Assembly (NCBI GenBank): GCA_947179155.2
Contig: OX359274.1
Coordinates: 46,397,564-46,461,563, forward strand
Origin: Hedera helix
Taxonomy: Eukaryota; Streptophyta; Magnoliopsida; Apiales; Araliaceae
Direction: 5' to 3'
Length of the DNA: 64,000 bases
Shown piece by piece: positions 46,505-58,700 of the stretch; positions within the stretch are counted from its first letter, which is position 1, and every line of letters starts with the position of its first letter. The notes beneath the pieces are model-generated. The model was not told the origin of the DNA, searched no databases, and saw only the letters and a list, made by a program, of their open reading frames with translations. A program made the translations under genes and the position numbers.

Positions 46505-48806
46505 ACCAGATCAACTTACTTTTGACTTGGATTGATATTCTTCAAATGCCTTGGGTGTTAAACAAAAGCAACTTATTTTTGTACCGAGTGTGTATCGGTG
46601 TATGCATACTTCTTGTAGCTGCAGTGAATTTTTTTGAATTTGTGTGGAAATTGTATTTGTTCTTTCAGCTGACGAAAAGAAAAGGAGGAGGGAATCATTC
46701 ATTCTCTTGGATAAATGTTCTGATTTGTTGGTGTTGCAAAACTCGGGGCGTTGTGTATGCTATAAATATCATGTTGTTGTTTACTTTCCTAGTTTCTTCA
46801 CAAGATTCATTCAGTTTATGATTCACGACCAATGTTAAATGTGGCCAATAGTTCCCCAAACAGTTTAGAGGATGTTTATAACTACTGCCCGCCCAACTAT
46901 TCGACATCTTCAAACAGTTGGGTCTACCATAGGGTACGGTTGCTTATTAGATTGATGAACGCAACAACTCTACAATCCAGAAATCTACTTACGATTTATG
47001 TGACAACAATCATTGCTGCTAAGTCATTTGAAGAAGAGCTTAAAGATCTTTAGCAGCATCTCACACACAAACAACCAATTAGCAAAGACAGTTTTCAGTA
47101 GCTTGCTTGATTAAGATGAATCAGACTTTTATTGAGATTAAAAAAAAAAGGAATTTCGATGGTCGCCTGATTCAGAGGAATCAGGTCTTTGTGTGTGATT
47201 AAGTCTTAGTCAGGTTTTTGTGTGAGATTAAGTTTTAGTGAATTGTAATGATTTTTTGTGGACCTTGATCTCAGTGAATGATCTCTTTCTTAGAGGAGTG
47301 GAAGAGATGATAAGTAGTTAAACTCCGAATCTTTTAAAATCTTGTCTCATTTATCTACTTATCTTAAATTGTGATAAACTGTCATATCTGGAATATAATT
47401 GAAAATACAACTTAATATTCTTTTTCACATTGCAAACTAAATTCAGAATTGTAGACTTCAACAATTTTTGAAGGGATTTTATAAACAAACTAATATTCCG
47501 CTGCGCATAATAAATAAGTTATCTGTTTAAATTATTTGGTAAATAATTTAAAAGTAAAAGTTTATAAAATAATCTATTCAACCACCCTTCTAGATCTCTT
47601 TATACCATCTAAGAATAACAGGTAAAATTTGATATTTTTACAAAATTTCTTTTACATAAACATGTGATTTATCTACTATTCATGTGAGAGTGATCCAATG
47701 AAACTATTATTTTTATTTATAAAAATATCAATTTTCTTCTTTTATACTCTTTGCAACTCACAACAGACATACAATACCCCTTACTCTGTCAGACATACTA
47801 ATACTCCTTATTTTCTGGACTCTTATAGATGTAACTTTTTTCATTCTTTCCTTTTAAAACTCAAAAATATAGGCGAGGAGAAAAATCGGGAGATACCCAA
47901 TTGGTTATCTTAGTTAGATATACAATGTTGTAATACTTAAAATTTCATACAAATATAATGTTCTTTAATTAAAAAAAAGTAGAATCAATAACTATATATA
48001 ACAAAGTATTAAGAGATTTTATCCTGTAATTTTATAATTTTATCAAGTCATTTTTGGTTAGTCATGAGTCAATACCCAATTAATCATTTAAGACTCAATT
48101 TTTTGATATAATGTATAAACTTTTTGTATATCATAAAATATATACAATTATTTTCAACATTATATGTGTACAATTATCTTTAACATTATACATTTATAGT
48201 TATCTTTAATAATATATATGTATTATGTCAATAAAAATAATAAATATATCAATAAAAATTATCAAATATTTATAAAAAAAAATTGATATAAACTATCCTG
48301 TGCTTTTGTGAGTGAAAATTGAAAAGGTGTTCTCATAATACTAATATTTTTCGTAGAAGAAATAAGGTCATGTATCAATAATTAAAATTTAAAGTGTTAA
48401 GTCACTTCAAACAAACTCATGTGCAGATCCTAAATATTAGTATATATTATTATCGTTTTAAAATATAAGATGATTATTGATCTTTTAAAGTTAACTTAAA
48501 ATATTGTTAAACTCAAAATTATATATAATTTTTTTTAATTTTAATTAATATAATGATAACTATGATAAAATATCTCAAAAGTACAGTAGTTATACAATTT
48601 TACTTAATATAATGATAGCTATTTATTTTTTTAACTCTAGCCTCTATGTTTCTTTCTTTGTTGTTGAGTACCTATATTAAATCTTCAAATTTTCATCCCT
48701 AATTTTTTTTATGTCAAAAATGTGCAAAAATGTCTACAAGTCGTTTTAGAAAGATTTGGATTCATTTTCTGAGGACTAAAATTTGAAATATAGTTTCCAA
48801 GGATGG
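46505..48806. other. ROP 3' UTR and AT-rich intergenic DNA
   Basis: The first few hundred bases are probably ROP 3' UTR. After that no gene is supported. The segment at 47698-47735, with TTTATTTATAAAAATATCAATTT, repeats a short motif also found at about 25685, 53581 and 55080. A decayed AT-rich repeat lies at 48455-48600. Confidence 0.4.
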
Positions 48807-48970
48807 TTTTTTATGTGAATAAGTACAAGTCCACAACATCCAAATATTATATTTATCTTAACTATTAAAAAGTAGGGCATGATATTAAAATTTGTGTCAC
48901 ACCCCACTTTTTAATGGTTGAGATGGATGTAGTGTTTGAATTTTGTATACTGACTTATCCTTTTTATGTT
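48807..48970. mobile_element. Palindromic MITE, family A, second complete copy
   Basis: The left arm (ATGTGAATAAGTACAAGTCC, ACAACATCCAAATATTATAT) mirrors the right arm (GATGGATGTAGTGTTTGAAT, TTTGTATACTGACTTATCC) around AGTAGGGCATGATATTA and GTGTCACACCCCACT. It is the same family as 15254-15420. Confidence 0.7.
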
Positions 48971-51265
48971 TCCTAAGATTGAAAATAGCTTCTAAATTTA
49001 TTGGCTTAGAAGTTCCTGTTGTTTTGAAAGTTGGATTGCACCCCGCCCTAGTTGCTTCATACTCAAATCACATGCATGGTGGTCTAACCATTATCTCATC
49101 TTTTAAATCCCTATATATATCTCCCATCATTCCATTTTGGCTTATATCAGCTAATTTGATCTTGTAAAATTTTAAAATATCTATATTTCTACACAAGCAA
49201 GTGTATTTGAACTAGCGATGGATGGATATCAACCACTACATGCATTTTAAGATCCAAAGTATGAGAACTTTTTAGCAATACCTCCATGTTTCTTGCATGT
49301 CCATTCTGTGACCCCGTTGTAACATATGGTAAGCAGAGGGCAACTCATTTTACCCTCTGGATTCTGGAATTAATGTAGGACTATTACTTATATATTTATA
49401 GTATTTAACTATTTCTTTTGTTGACTATTGAAATTATTAGAAAGGCCATACACTGAGGTGCAGCCTCTCCTTGTTAAGGATCTCAAGCCTTGATGTTATG
49501 CATAATCAGTTTTTCCCCTATTCGTCCTTTCTAATTGACTGTGAAAACAAATCGACAATTTTTCCATTAGAATATCTACGAATGAATGATGATACATAGG
49601 CTAAACATTGGAACTTTTTCCCTAGAAAACCTACCGCATGGGTGGTCATGAGCCATGACATCAATATGGATATCATAGTTCTAAAATATGCCATGTAGTG
49701 GAAGTTGATCTTGCACAATATTTTTTAATAACCTTGTGAACGGTAATTCGTAAAATACCTTTCATGAGCAAATAATTTAAAGTAACGATTTTTTAAGATG
49801 ATCAGATCTTATTTAATTTGTTATTCTGGCTTAAGTTCTTTTAGCAAGGATTCATGTATCTGAATTCAATGCTAAAGGTCAAGCTTATTTTTTTTAACAC
49901 TGGTATGGTTTATGGCTTCTATTCTGCAAAGAGTGTTAAGAGAAAATTTTGTGTCATTATAGTTGACTTGTAGCCTCTATTGCCAACAGAATAACCAATT
50001 TGTCCTAACACGTCTCTTCTTCTCATATCTGCTGCCGCTTCAACTATATAAGATACTATAACGTCTTAATTTTAGTAGACCAAACCCTTTTGAATAATAC
50101 TCTCTAATTCCTAACTTTACCATTAATGATTTCCTAACTATATTAATTGTAGTCTTTTTGCTTGTTGATTACTGATTTATTGGTGCTAGCAAAGCTAGAA
50201 CACAGGCTCTGCGACCTGTTCTACATGCCTTGCGTTGCGTATCAAGCGCTACGATTAAGTCTCGAATTGTAAATGAATATTGCTATTGTGTTTTACAGCC
50301 GAACACGGGGTCTTGAGGAAGGCACATTGGTGTGTGCGCTAGGATTGGAATTTGGGTTGGGAATTGTTTTTGTGGGAATGCCATTTTAGATATTTGTGCA
50401 TGATAATGTCACTGGTAAAATTTCTAGTTGTTTCCTGCTGATTTTTGGTTTACGTCGTCATTACGAGGATCGGTGGTTTGCCGAAACGCTTTGCCTTTTC
50501 GTTTAATTGGGTAATTAAATAGGGGTGTCTGTTGAAATTTTTTCGTTCAAAATGAGTCTTCCTCAAAGTTGGGTGCAAGAGTAGACTGAAGCTTGGGTAC
50601 TATCATCACGGCTCTAGCTTCTTCTGCACACCGGCAGGATTTGGTTTGGCATTTGGGCACTTCAATTGAACTTCTCTAACAAATTGCATATATTGTTACC
50701 AGTGAAGTGGACAAAGGGGTATTGGGTGATATATTCAGTCATAGCAGGCCAGTGGACCTTTTTGATTTACTCTGTTCCTTGTGGAGTTGGCCAGCTGGTC
50801 TTGCTGCTTGTTGCAGGTGTTTCTGTGTGAAGATTTTTGACTGAATCTTTATAGGATTATTAGTTAGACGCCTGTGGCTATCTTTGGGTGCAACGTGGAT
50901 GAGGCTGTCTTCTTAATCACCAAGGGCCATTTACTCAAGCTAAATGAATTTGTGTTTAGATTATCAAATCTCTAGGGTAAATTAAATTTCAAGTATGCCA
51001 TACTTTACAAGAAATAGATTGGGTTACAATTTAGTAGCACTGGGCTTGTTTTGTATTTGAGGACTCCTAATTTTTAATCAGTGAGGTAGAGTATGTGTGA
51101 TGGTATAACATGCTCATTGCTTTGGTCCTATGAACTGGGTATCTGGGCTACTTGCTTGAAGAATACATTTTGATCAGTAAGTGGATGAGCTTTGTATTTT
51201 CATCTATGCCTATTCTCTTCTTTTTGTATTACCCGTGACAAGGAGATGCAAGGAATGGCGGTAAC
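48971..51265. other. Intergenic; possible upstream part of a duplicated gene segment
   Basis: No gene is supported. From about 50170 to 51230 the GC content rises and the sequence looks less repetitive, as in plant introns or 5' leaders. Since the RanBP2-type pseudogene follows at 51700, this may be its decayed upstream exon/intron region, but no coding homology was recognised. Confidence 0.35.
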
Positions 51266-51270
51266 CGTTC

Positions 51271-51572
51271 TTTATGCTACGTTTGTTGAGAGAACGGAAT
51301 GCATGAAGGAATTGAATGAAAAATAATATATTAGATAATTATTTGGAAGATAAATTATTTCAATTGAATGAAAATTCATTTCATCCTTTTATTTTTTATT
51401 TCATGTGAGAGGAATGAAATAAAAATTCATTACAATAAAATAAATATGTATCATAATTTTATCATCATATCAAACTACTCATTTCCACTAACAATCAAAC
51501 ATATATTTAAAATAACTTAAAATCATTCAATTCTTTACTCTATTCTATTCTTTCAATCCAAACACAACATTA
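51271..51572. mobile_element. Tourist/PIF-like MITE with TTA target duplication
   Basis: The left end TGCTACGTTTGTTGAGAGAA, running to GGAATTGAATGA, pairs with the reverse complement of the right end (AATTCTTTACTCTATTCTAT, then CTTTCAATCCAAACACAACA). Both outer ends abut TTA. A TTA duplication and inverted ends of this kind fit PIF/Harbinger-type MITEs. It lies just upstream of the pseudogene. Confidence 0.6.
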
Positions 51573-51711
51573 CAGAATTGATTTAAGTTTTTGATTGACA
51601 TTTTTTTGGGTCACAATCGCGACTCTTTGGATGTTGGAATTGTACCTTCATTTTTCCCGTGTGATTGGAGTTGCTTAACTATTTTTGAACTTCACTGGGC
51701 TTTTTCAGGAT

Positions 51712-53355
51712 ATAGAATGCGTATAGGTTCTGCTTTCCTGTGCATCTTCAGACTGCAGATCGTCTCTATAGTCCTGAATTTGATCGTTCAGGTGACCCAC
51801 CTCGCAGTCGTGGATTTGGCTGAGGAAGAGAACCTCCTAGAGATCAAGAGCATTCACCCCCTTATAGCTGTGGGAGGGATGGTGGCAGGTTTATGGGTAA
51901 AGGTAAGGGCCCTGGACTGGTCCTGGGACATTCAGGTGTGATGGCATGTCTAGAAACAATCCAAATGTCCGCCCAAGAGAAGGAGATTGGATATGTTAAG
52001 AACAACTCCCCCGATCTTCCCATTTGAATTTCCATAATAGTGCCGTTTATCCTCATCTTTTGTTGTGCTTAAAACATGACGGTTACTGTACAACTTACAT
52101 GAAAACTGATGTAGTTCAATCAATTGATCTCTGTATGCGTGCATTTAATCAATTGATCTCTGTATGCGTGCATTTAACCGGTGTTACAGATATAGGAATC
52201 TTAAAAGTCCATGCGATTATTTTCGTAACACTATTGATTTTTAATTTTTTTTATCTTTCCTTGAATAGGTATTAATCAAATACATTAACTATATAAAAAT
52301 AACTTTAGACTCAAATCTTATGAAATTTTTTATTATAAGAAGTTTTATGACATATTCTCAAGCTCTCAAAATTTACGTGATTCATTTAAGCTTTAAACAA
52401 TAAATCTTGTACTAATACTTTTTAAGTAATTCAAAATTTTCATAATCGTATTGAATAAAATTAACTGATCTTGGGAGCTGGACATTTGGGAAAAGTCTTC
52501 TACAGAGGAAAATCCTTGGGCATAATCGCAAGAAACACTTCTTCGGACTCTAACAGCTTAGGGAAGAATGAGGGGTCACTTTTCATATCAGATTTAAATT
52601 TAAAAATATCTCATTAAAAAGTTATATAAGTCTTGGGATTGTATTATATTGATGTTTGCTTTCGGCAAAGCTTTATGGAAAATGATAATTGGCTGTAATG
52701 TAAAAATGGTAATTTGAATGGAGAGAATTAGTTGTTAGTTTTAGGGCATGCATGATAGTCCTTTTCAGGGTTCCCTCACTTCTAAATATGGTGGTATGTT
52801 CCACCATTCATTTATCATAGGACTAACATATGCCATCTTCGCAATTTCTTCGCCTCCCATCAGTATTTACTATATATCTCAGATGTAACAACTTGAACTT
52901 CGCAAGGCGTAACAGCTGCAACAGGCCTCGCTATGGTCCTAGAAGGGGTTATGCCGGCCTTCCACCTCGTAGTTGGGCTAGAAATGGTCCTAGAGAGCTT
53001 GGGCTTGGGGGGTCCTGCACATCGCAGGCGTGAAGGAACGTTTTCTGATTGTCAGATCCGCAGAGATCAGTACGATATCTTGAAGGCGACTTCAGGGAGA
53101 GGAGCAGGTTAGACAAATGCCGCTGGATTGGGGCAGAGACCGTGGAAAAGGTAACATATTGAATGACAGGAAAGGGTACGAGAGGGACCACCGTCCCGGC
53201 CACCACTGCCTCCACCTTTACCTCCTCATCGTGGCCACCGGACTAATGGTATGAGAGAGAGGAGCAAGTCTCCGGTTAGGGATCTACCACCTCCGGAGTA
53301 CTACGGCCGGGATATCTACGTGGAAAGGGACCGAGATGATCTGCTTGCTAAGTGA
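51712..53355 (+). pseudogene. Decayed RanBP2-type zinc-finger (RNA-binding-like) gene copy with retained intron
   Basis: Part one: 51761-51984 reads RLYSPEFDRSGDPPRSRGFG, a stop at 51821 (likely CGA to TGA), then GREPPRDQEHSPPYSCGRDG. After a frame shift it reads MSRNNPNVRPREGDWIC, the first half of a RanBP2 zinc finger (W-x-C). A GT-like donor follows, with an intron of about 890 bp. Part two starts near 52881: RCNNLNFARRNSCNRPRYGP, the second half of the finger with NFA..x..C, but the last Cys seems lost. It then runs Arg/Gly/Pro-rich with at least three more frame shifts and stops, ending RSKSPVRDLPPPEYYGRDIY to a stop at 53353. Retaining the intron shows a DNA duplication, not a retrocopy. 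It resembles plant RanBP2/NZF RNA-binding proteins such as the At4g28990 type (from memory). It is non-functional. Confidence 0.75.
52119..52176. repeat. 29-bp perfect tandem duplication in pseudogene intron
   Basis: ATCAATTGATCTCTGTATGC followed by GTGCATTTA occurs twice head to tail (52119-52147, 52148-52176). The unit starts with the palindrome ATCAATTGAT. Confidence 0.95.
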
Positions 53356-53580
53356 TCCGGTTGGGCATTCATACCGACTGTTTGTGGGGCAAATAGAACT
53401 ACTTGTTTCCTCGTGGGTGTATGTATGTACTTTTGTTAGAAGGTGCATGAGAGCATATGTTGACGGCAGTCATGTATGGTGGTGTTTGATTAAATCTTAA
53501 TATATTTTAATTGTCTATTTCTTAATGTATTTTAATAACTTATATTTTTGTATTAAGAGATCATCTAAATAGTTATTATT

Positions 53581-53721
53581 AGGAAAGTGATATTTTTATA
53601 GAATTTTTTGATATTTTTACATGTAAACCCATAGCGACAGGTAAAACCGTCATTGTAGACCTATAACAACAATTTACGTGTAAAAATATCAAAAAAAACC
53701 CTATAGAAATATCAATTTCCT
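53581..53721. mobile_element. Palindromic element, about 140 bp
   Basis: AGGAAAGTGATATTTTTATA and TTGATATTTTTACATGTAAA on the left mirror TTTACGTGTAAAAATATCAA and CTATAGAAATATCAATTTCC on the right. The arm motif AAAAATATCAATTT also occurs singly near 25700, 47720 and 55090, so this may be the full form of a small MITE family. Confidence 0.6.
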
Positions 53722-53800
53722 TATTATTATTATCCCCTTTGCAACTAGTTACTATCAATAAAAGTTCTTTAGTTCTAAAAGAGCGGTGACACAAAGTTAC

Positions 53801-54142
53801 AGGGTTAAATCATTTTTTTTTCTCATTGTACTGAACATCAATTTATCATTAAATTAATTTTTTTTATAATCGCATTAATATACTGATTTTTTTTTATAAA
53901 AATTAAAATTTTCGTCCAAATTTGTTAAAATGCCAAGTGGCATGACACGTCATATTTTATATGTTAAATTGATGATGTGGCATGCTACCTTAACAGTCTG
54001 TTAACTTTTAACATATTTGAATAAAAAATTCAATTTGTATAAAAAGAAATTCAATATTGTGATGCTATTGTAAACAAAATCAGTTTAGTGATGTGTATGT
54101 AAATTGATATTCACTACAGTGGAAAAAAATGATTTAACTCAT
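53801..54142. mobile_element. Palindromic element, family B, complete copy
   Basis: The left end GGGTTAAATCATTTTTTTTT, then GAACATCAATTTATCATTAA mirrors the right end TGTAAATTGATATTCACTAC, then GGAAAAAAATGATTTAACTC. Near the centre, GCCAAGTGGCATGACACG pairs weakly with GATGTGGCATGCTACC. Half of the same element is at 41002-41215. Confidence 0.65.
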
Positions 54143-54149
54143 TGATATT

Positions 54150-55330
54150 AAATTATTTTTTTATTTACAGTTTCATGTCAGTCGTAATTCACATTTAACA
54201 TAAAATTAGTTAATATATAAATTATTTATCATTTTTAAATTTAATTATGTTTGAATTTATTTTTATTTTTGAGATAATAATTTATTTAGTAATACTTTTT
54301 TTAACTATCTTACGATATTGATTATTGTATTAATTAAAAGAAAATAAATTCTCATCAATTTTAAATTTTGCGAAAACGTATGTCTTAAATTCATATTTAA
54401 TATATTTCCTTTGCTCTGGAATATAATATATTTTTAAATTAAACATTATTATAATTAATTTGACTTTTGAAAACAATAATTAATATTGCAATTAATAATA
54501 ACTTGTAGATAGTTTACGATATTCATAATTATATTTACTGAAATTAAATAAATTCATATTAATTTTAAATTTAAATTTAACTTTGAAAAATCAAAACTAA
54601 TCATATATTTTTAAACAAAAGAACTACTAAAATATCTCAATTATTATTCTTTAAGAGTATTGCTTCCCATACAAAAAAGTTTTTTTAAAAACTAACTTAT
54701 AAAATAATGTAATAAATTATAATTGCTTGAGAATTCATCATACATAACTGGGCCTAATAAGTATAATTAAATTTAATCTTTTGACTTGTTAGAGATTTAG
54801 TTTTGAGTATTTTTATGTGGAGAAATTGTGCACCAACACTATTATTCATAATCCGTGTATTGAATAGTATAATAAATAATATACAAAATAATTTAATTTT
54901 ATTAATAAATTAAATGATATAATACACAAATTATTTTCTTATCTGTGCACGATTATTTATTCATAGTTTGTGTCTGTAAATTTAAAGAATTGATATTTCT
55001 ATAAAAAAAATATATATTTTTTCATAAAATGTTAATAACATAAAATGAGTGTCACTTATTATTCATATAAATTTTTTTATGTAAAAATATCAATTTCACT
55101 TATAGAAATATTAATTCTCAATATTGTTGGTTGTGTATTTCCTTTTCGTGGTCTACCTACACCAGATCTTCGTCAGCTAGTCTTATTTAATCTACCGTAT
55201 AACATTGACTAGAAATACCCTTACGAATACTCACCGTCCGATTAATCCTGATCATGCAACCCGTACGATGATATCATCCCATCGAATCTTACCGTCCAAT
55301 ATTTATGAAAATTGAATTTCAAAAGCTAGA
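54150..55330. other. Intergenic, AT-rich, upstream of the CXC-domain gene
   Basis: No gene is seen. An AT-rich repeat at 54415-54600 resembles those at 16210-16450 and 48455-48600. The promoter and 5' leader of the next gene probably begin after about 55330, where CT-rich leader-like sequence appears (55375-55440). Confidence 0.4.
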
Positions 55331-55759
55331 GAGGGAGGAACATCACAACAGCAAAGCTAAGCCTCTTAAGCTCCTCTTTCTTTCAATTTCTTCCCCACAC
55401 CCTCTGCATCTCATCATACTTTCTCTCTCCTCTCTCTCCTGTAGGTATTAGTGTATTACAGACGAATATATATATGCAGGTGTCTAGTTAGGTAATCGAT
55501 CAAGGTTTTGTTGATTCAGGTCAATTTCTGACCAACATTCATTGATTTAGGGAATTTGGGCATGAATCTGAGCTTTTGAATGAGAAATACTCCATCTTTA
55601 GATTATATTCCTGGTCGATTATTGATTTGCAGCTGTTGAATTTGGCGTGGATTTGAGACAATTTGGAGAGAGAGAGGCATATAACTGAATTCGTGTGAAA
55701 TATTTCGATCTTTTTTTTCTTATTGATGTTTTTAGGAGTTTAAATAGAATTGGAAGTAT

Positions 55760-58700
55760 ATGGAGCAAAGTGAGGGTGGTCCAAAAAAGGCTCAATCGGA
55801 GCCGTCATCGAAGAGGCAGCTGGATTTCGGTGGTGCATCGGCGACTGTGGTGTTGCCCGAGCATCCTCAGTCACCAGCTCCTCAGCTGAAGCCACTGGTT
55901 CAGCCGCCGGCTCTGATGCAGCAGAAGCCACCGCCAGGGCTACCACAATCACAGTCACTGTTGGTGCAGATGCAAGTACAGGCGCCCCATCCTTCTATAC
56001 GCCCTGTGTGAGTATCAAATTTGTAGTTTTTGGAAAATTTTGGGGTCTTGCTAATTGATCAATTTGAAATTGGCATCTTTTGCATTTCGTGGGCATTGAT
56101 TTTAAGGGTTTAAGCCGGCTGTAAGAAAATAATGCCCATTGTTTGAATTGATGTGATCATATTATAAGCCATATATGGAATTGGGGGTTCATTAGTTGAT
56201 TTGTTATTTTACTTGAAGTTGTACCCCTACTAATATTGAAGTTGTGGTTTGGGTGAAACAGAAAAAGTAGTACTATGTCACGTTTTGATTTTCAGTTATT
56301 TTGCTGATGTGGTATTTTGTGACTTGAAGGAGTCGTATGTGAATTTTTAGTGAGAATGCCATATGGTAACACAGTATGTTTGGCTTCTTTGATTACTAAC
56401 TTTTACCGTCTTGTGTATTGTGAGCATCGGCCTGCTGAAATCATTACCTCATTTTGCTTTCATTGTCATTTCTAGATCAGTTATATGTTATCAGCTCAAA
56501 TGCATTTGAGCTTCCACACCTGCAGCCTCTGGCAAATTCTTATTATGCTTTCTTAATATGATATACATATTATGATATCCTTCTTAGAGTCACCTAATGA
56601 AATCTTTGCAGGTGATATATATGAATCCTTTCTTATGTGCTTTTGCCTGTGTAATGTGTAGTAACAATGTGTATACATTAACGTCTAGAACCACTTTATG
56701 TATTATCATGAAAATCTTTGTATAGAAGCTCAGACTGTATTGTTAGATTATTTATGCTGAAACACTACACTTTCTTCATTCAGAAAACCAGAATCCCCAA
56801 GAGCACGGCCAAGACAAAATGCTGAGGTAAAAGATGGTACTCCAAAAAAGCAAAAGCAGTGCAATTGCAAACACTCACGTTGCTTGAAATTGTAAGTACT
56901 CCCCCCCCGCCCCCCCCCCCCCCCCCCCCCTCCTTTCTTTTCCCTCCTTACCTGCTCTTTTGGTATGTTGAAACCATGCATCAAGGAGTTAATATGTATT
57001 TTTGCTAATTACACGGGTTTTAAGAAAAACATATTGCTTTGACAATTGAATATCGTCGCGTTATTTTGTGGTGTTGTGATTTTTTTTTTGTAAGAGTAAG
57101 TATGAAAGGAGTAATTTAGAAACTAATGTATTTAAAGACTAACTTTTTAATAACGAGCATTAGTCTAAGGACAAGAATTAAAGGCAAAAGTGAAATGCTT
57201 TGAGGGGCGGAGGTAGCATGTAGAAACCTTTATGTTGGAATACTGGAATGAGCCATTACTTGATGAAATGTTGACTTGTTAAGCATGAGATGTCATAGGA
57301 CAGTGACTTTGTAAGTACTTTTCGTACACAGCCAAGTCCTCTTTACGCACTGAAATTGGCGGGAAGATGGCAGGCTGGATTTTTTCTTTTCTTTTTCCTT
57401 TTTGATCTCAAGTAGTTGTTTTCCTATTGAATTGTTGGCTGTGGAGCCATTTTGTTGTTTAATTACTTCAAGTGGAAGGTCAATACTACTCTGGCAAAAA
57501 TAAGTTGTGAACCGAAAAAGTCATTACAACTTTGTCATATTCTTCTTATTTTTAATAGGAAGCTACATGTTTTTAAGCGTAAGCTATATAAGTTCTAGGT
57601 GCTCAATGTTGAAACAACTACTTTTTCACAAACAATCAATATATTTTCAGTGACATGGTTTAATGCACAGAAGTTGACCTTGCAGTATGCCATTCTGAGT
57701 TAACTATTAATTAGAGGACTACTAAGGCAGCAATATAAGATTATTAAAATCATACACTGAGATATTTGCAACGATCTAATATAGGAAAGGTTTTGTTCTC
57801 ATTTTGCTTAATATTTATGTCTTTAACTTAAAATTTAAGGAAACTATAGAGAAGGATGAATGAGGAATTAATCATTAAGAGGTTATTATCAATAATCCTT
57901 GTCAGTTTTATGTAAGCTGGCAATTTTGACATTTAATTAAGGAATGACATAAAAAGTTAATGCAGACTTCTTCATATATTTTCCTACAGTGAGATATTTG
58001 CATTAATTTAAAATAGGAAATGCTTTGTTCCAATTTGGCTTAATCTTTATCTCTTTAGATTTGATTGTTAAGGACGCTATGAAAAAGGATGAATGAGTAG
58101 TTCATTATTTGTTCATCAAGAGGTTATTATTAACAATCCTGACAGCTTTTATGTAAGCTGACATTTTTTTCATGCTCACAATTAGAATAAAACTTCCTAT
58201 TGGTTGGCTTGTTTTGAGTCTAGTTGTCAGGGGACTGAAGCATCTGAGTCTCAGGTTGGGTTGTAACATGACATTTGTCACCTAGCCAAATCCCAAAATT
58301 GGTTTCGCAACATTCGGTCCAAGCTTGCCATGTTCTTGATTTGGATTGCATATAGCTTGCTCTTGTTGCACACATTATATTTATCGTGTATACGCCCTCG
58401 CCCCTTAGCAGCAAGGTTTCAAGGATACTATGTGGTATATGGTTATTGTCTAGCGACCTTGGTGTTTAAGGTTGCACTTAGGCACTCGGGAAATGATATA
58501 GCTGTGTTCTTAAGCACTTGAAAATTACATAGTTCATCTTCTTAGCTTGATATAATGATCTCAGTGCATATATCGGTTTTTTATGGTTTCCTTTGACAAC
58601 TTTGTTGCTTTGATTGTTTTGGGAAATTCTTAAAAAATTGAGCAAGTCATTAGCTGAGATAGAATTCAAACTCATTCCATTAATATGTTGGTCAGATATT

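Noticed and set aside
46501..46821. 106-codon plus-strand frame after the ROP stop codon
   Set aside because: It lies in the ROP 3' UTR, has no family resemblance and competes with overlapping frames on both strands.
51591..51941. 116-codon plus-strand frame over the pseudogene
   Set aside because: It is in a different frame from the recognisable zinc-finger protein sequence and partly covers a MITE end, so it is a chance frame.
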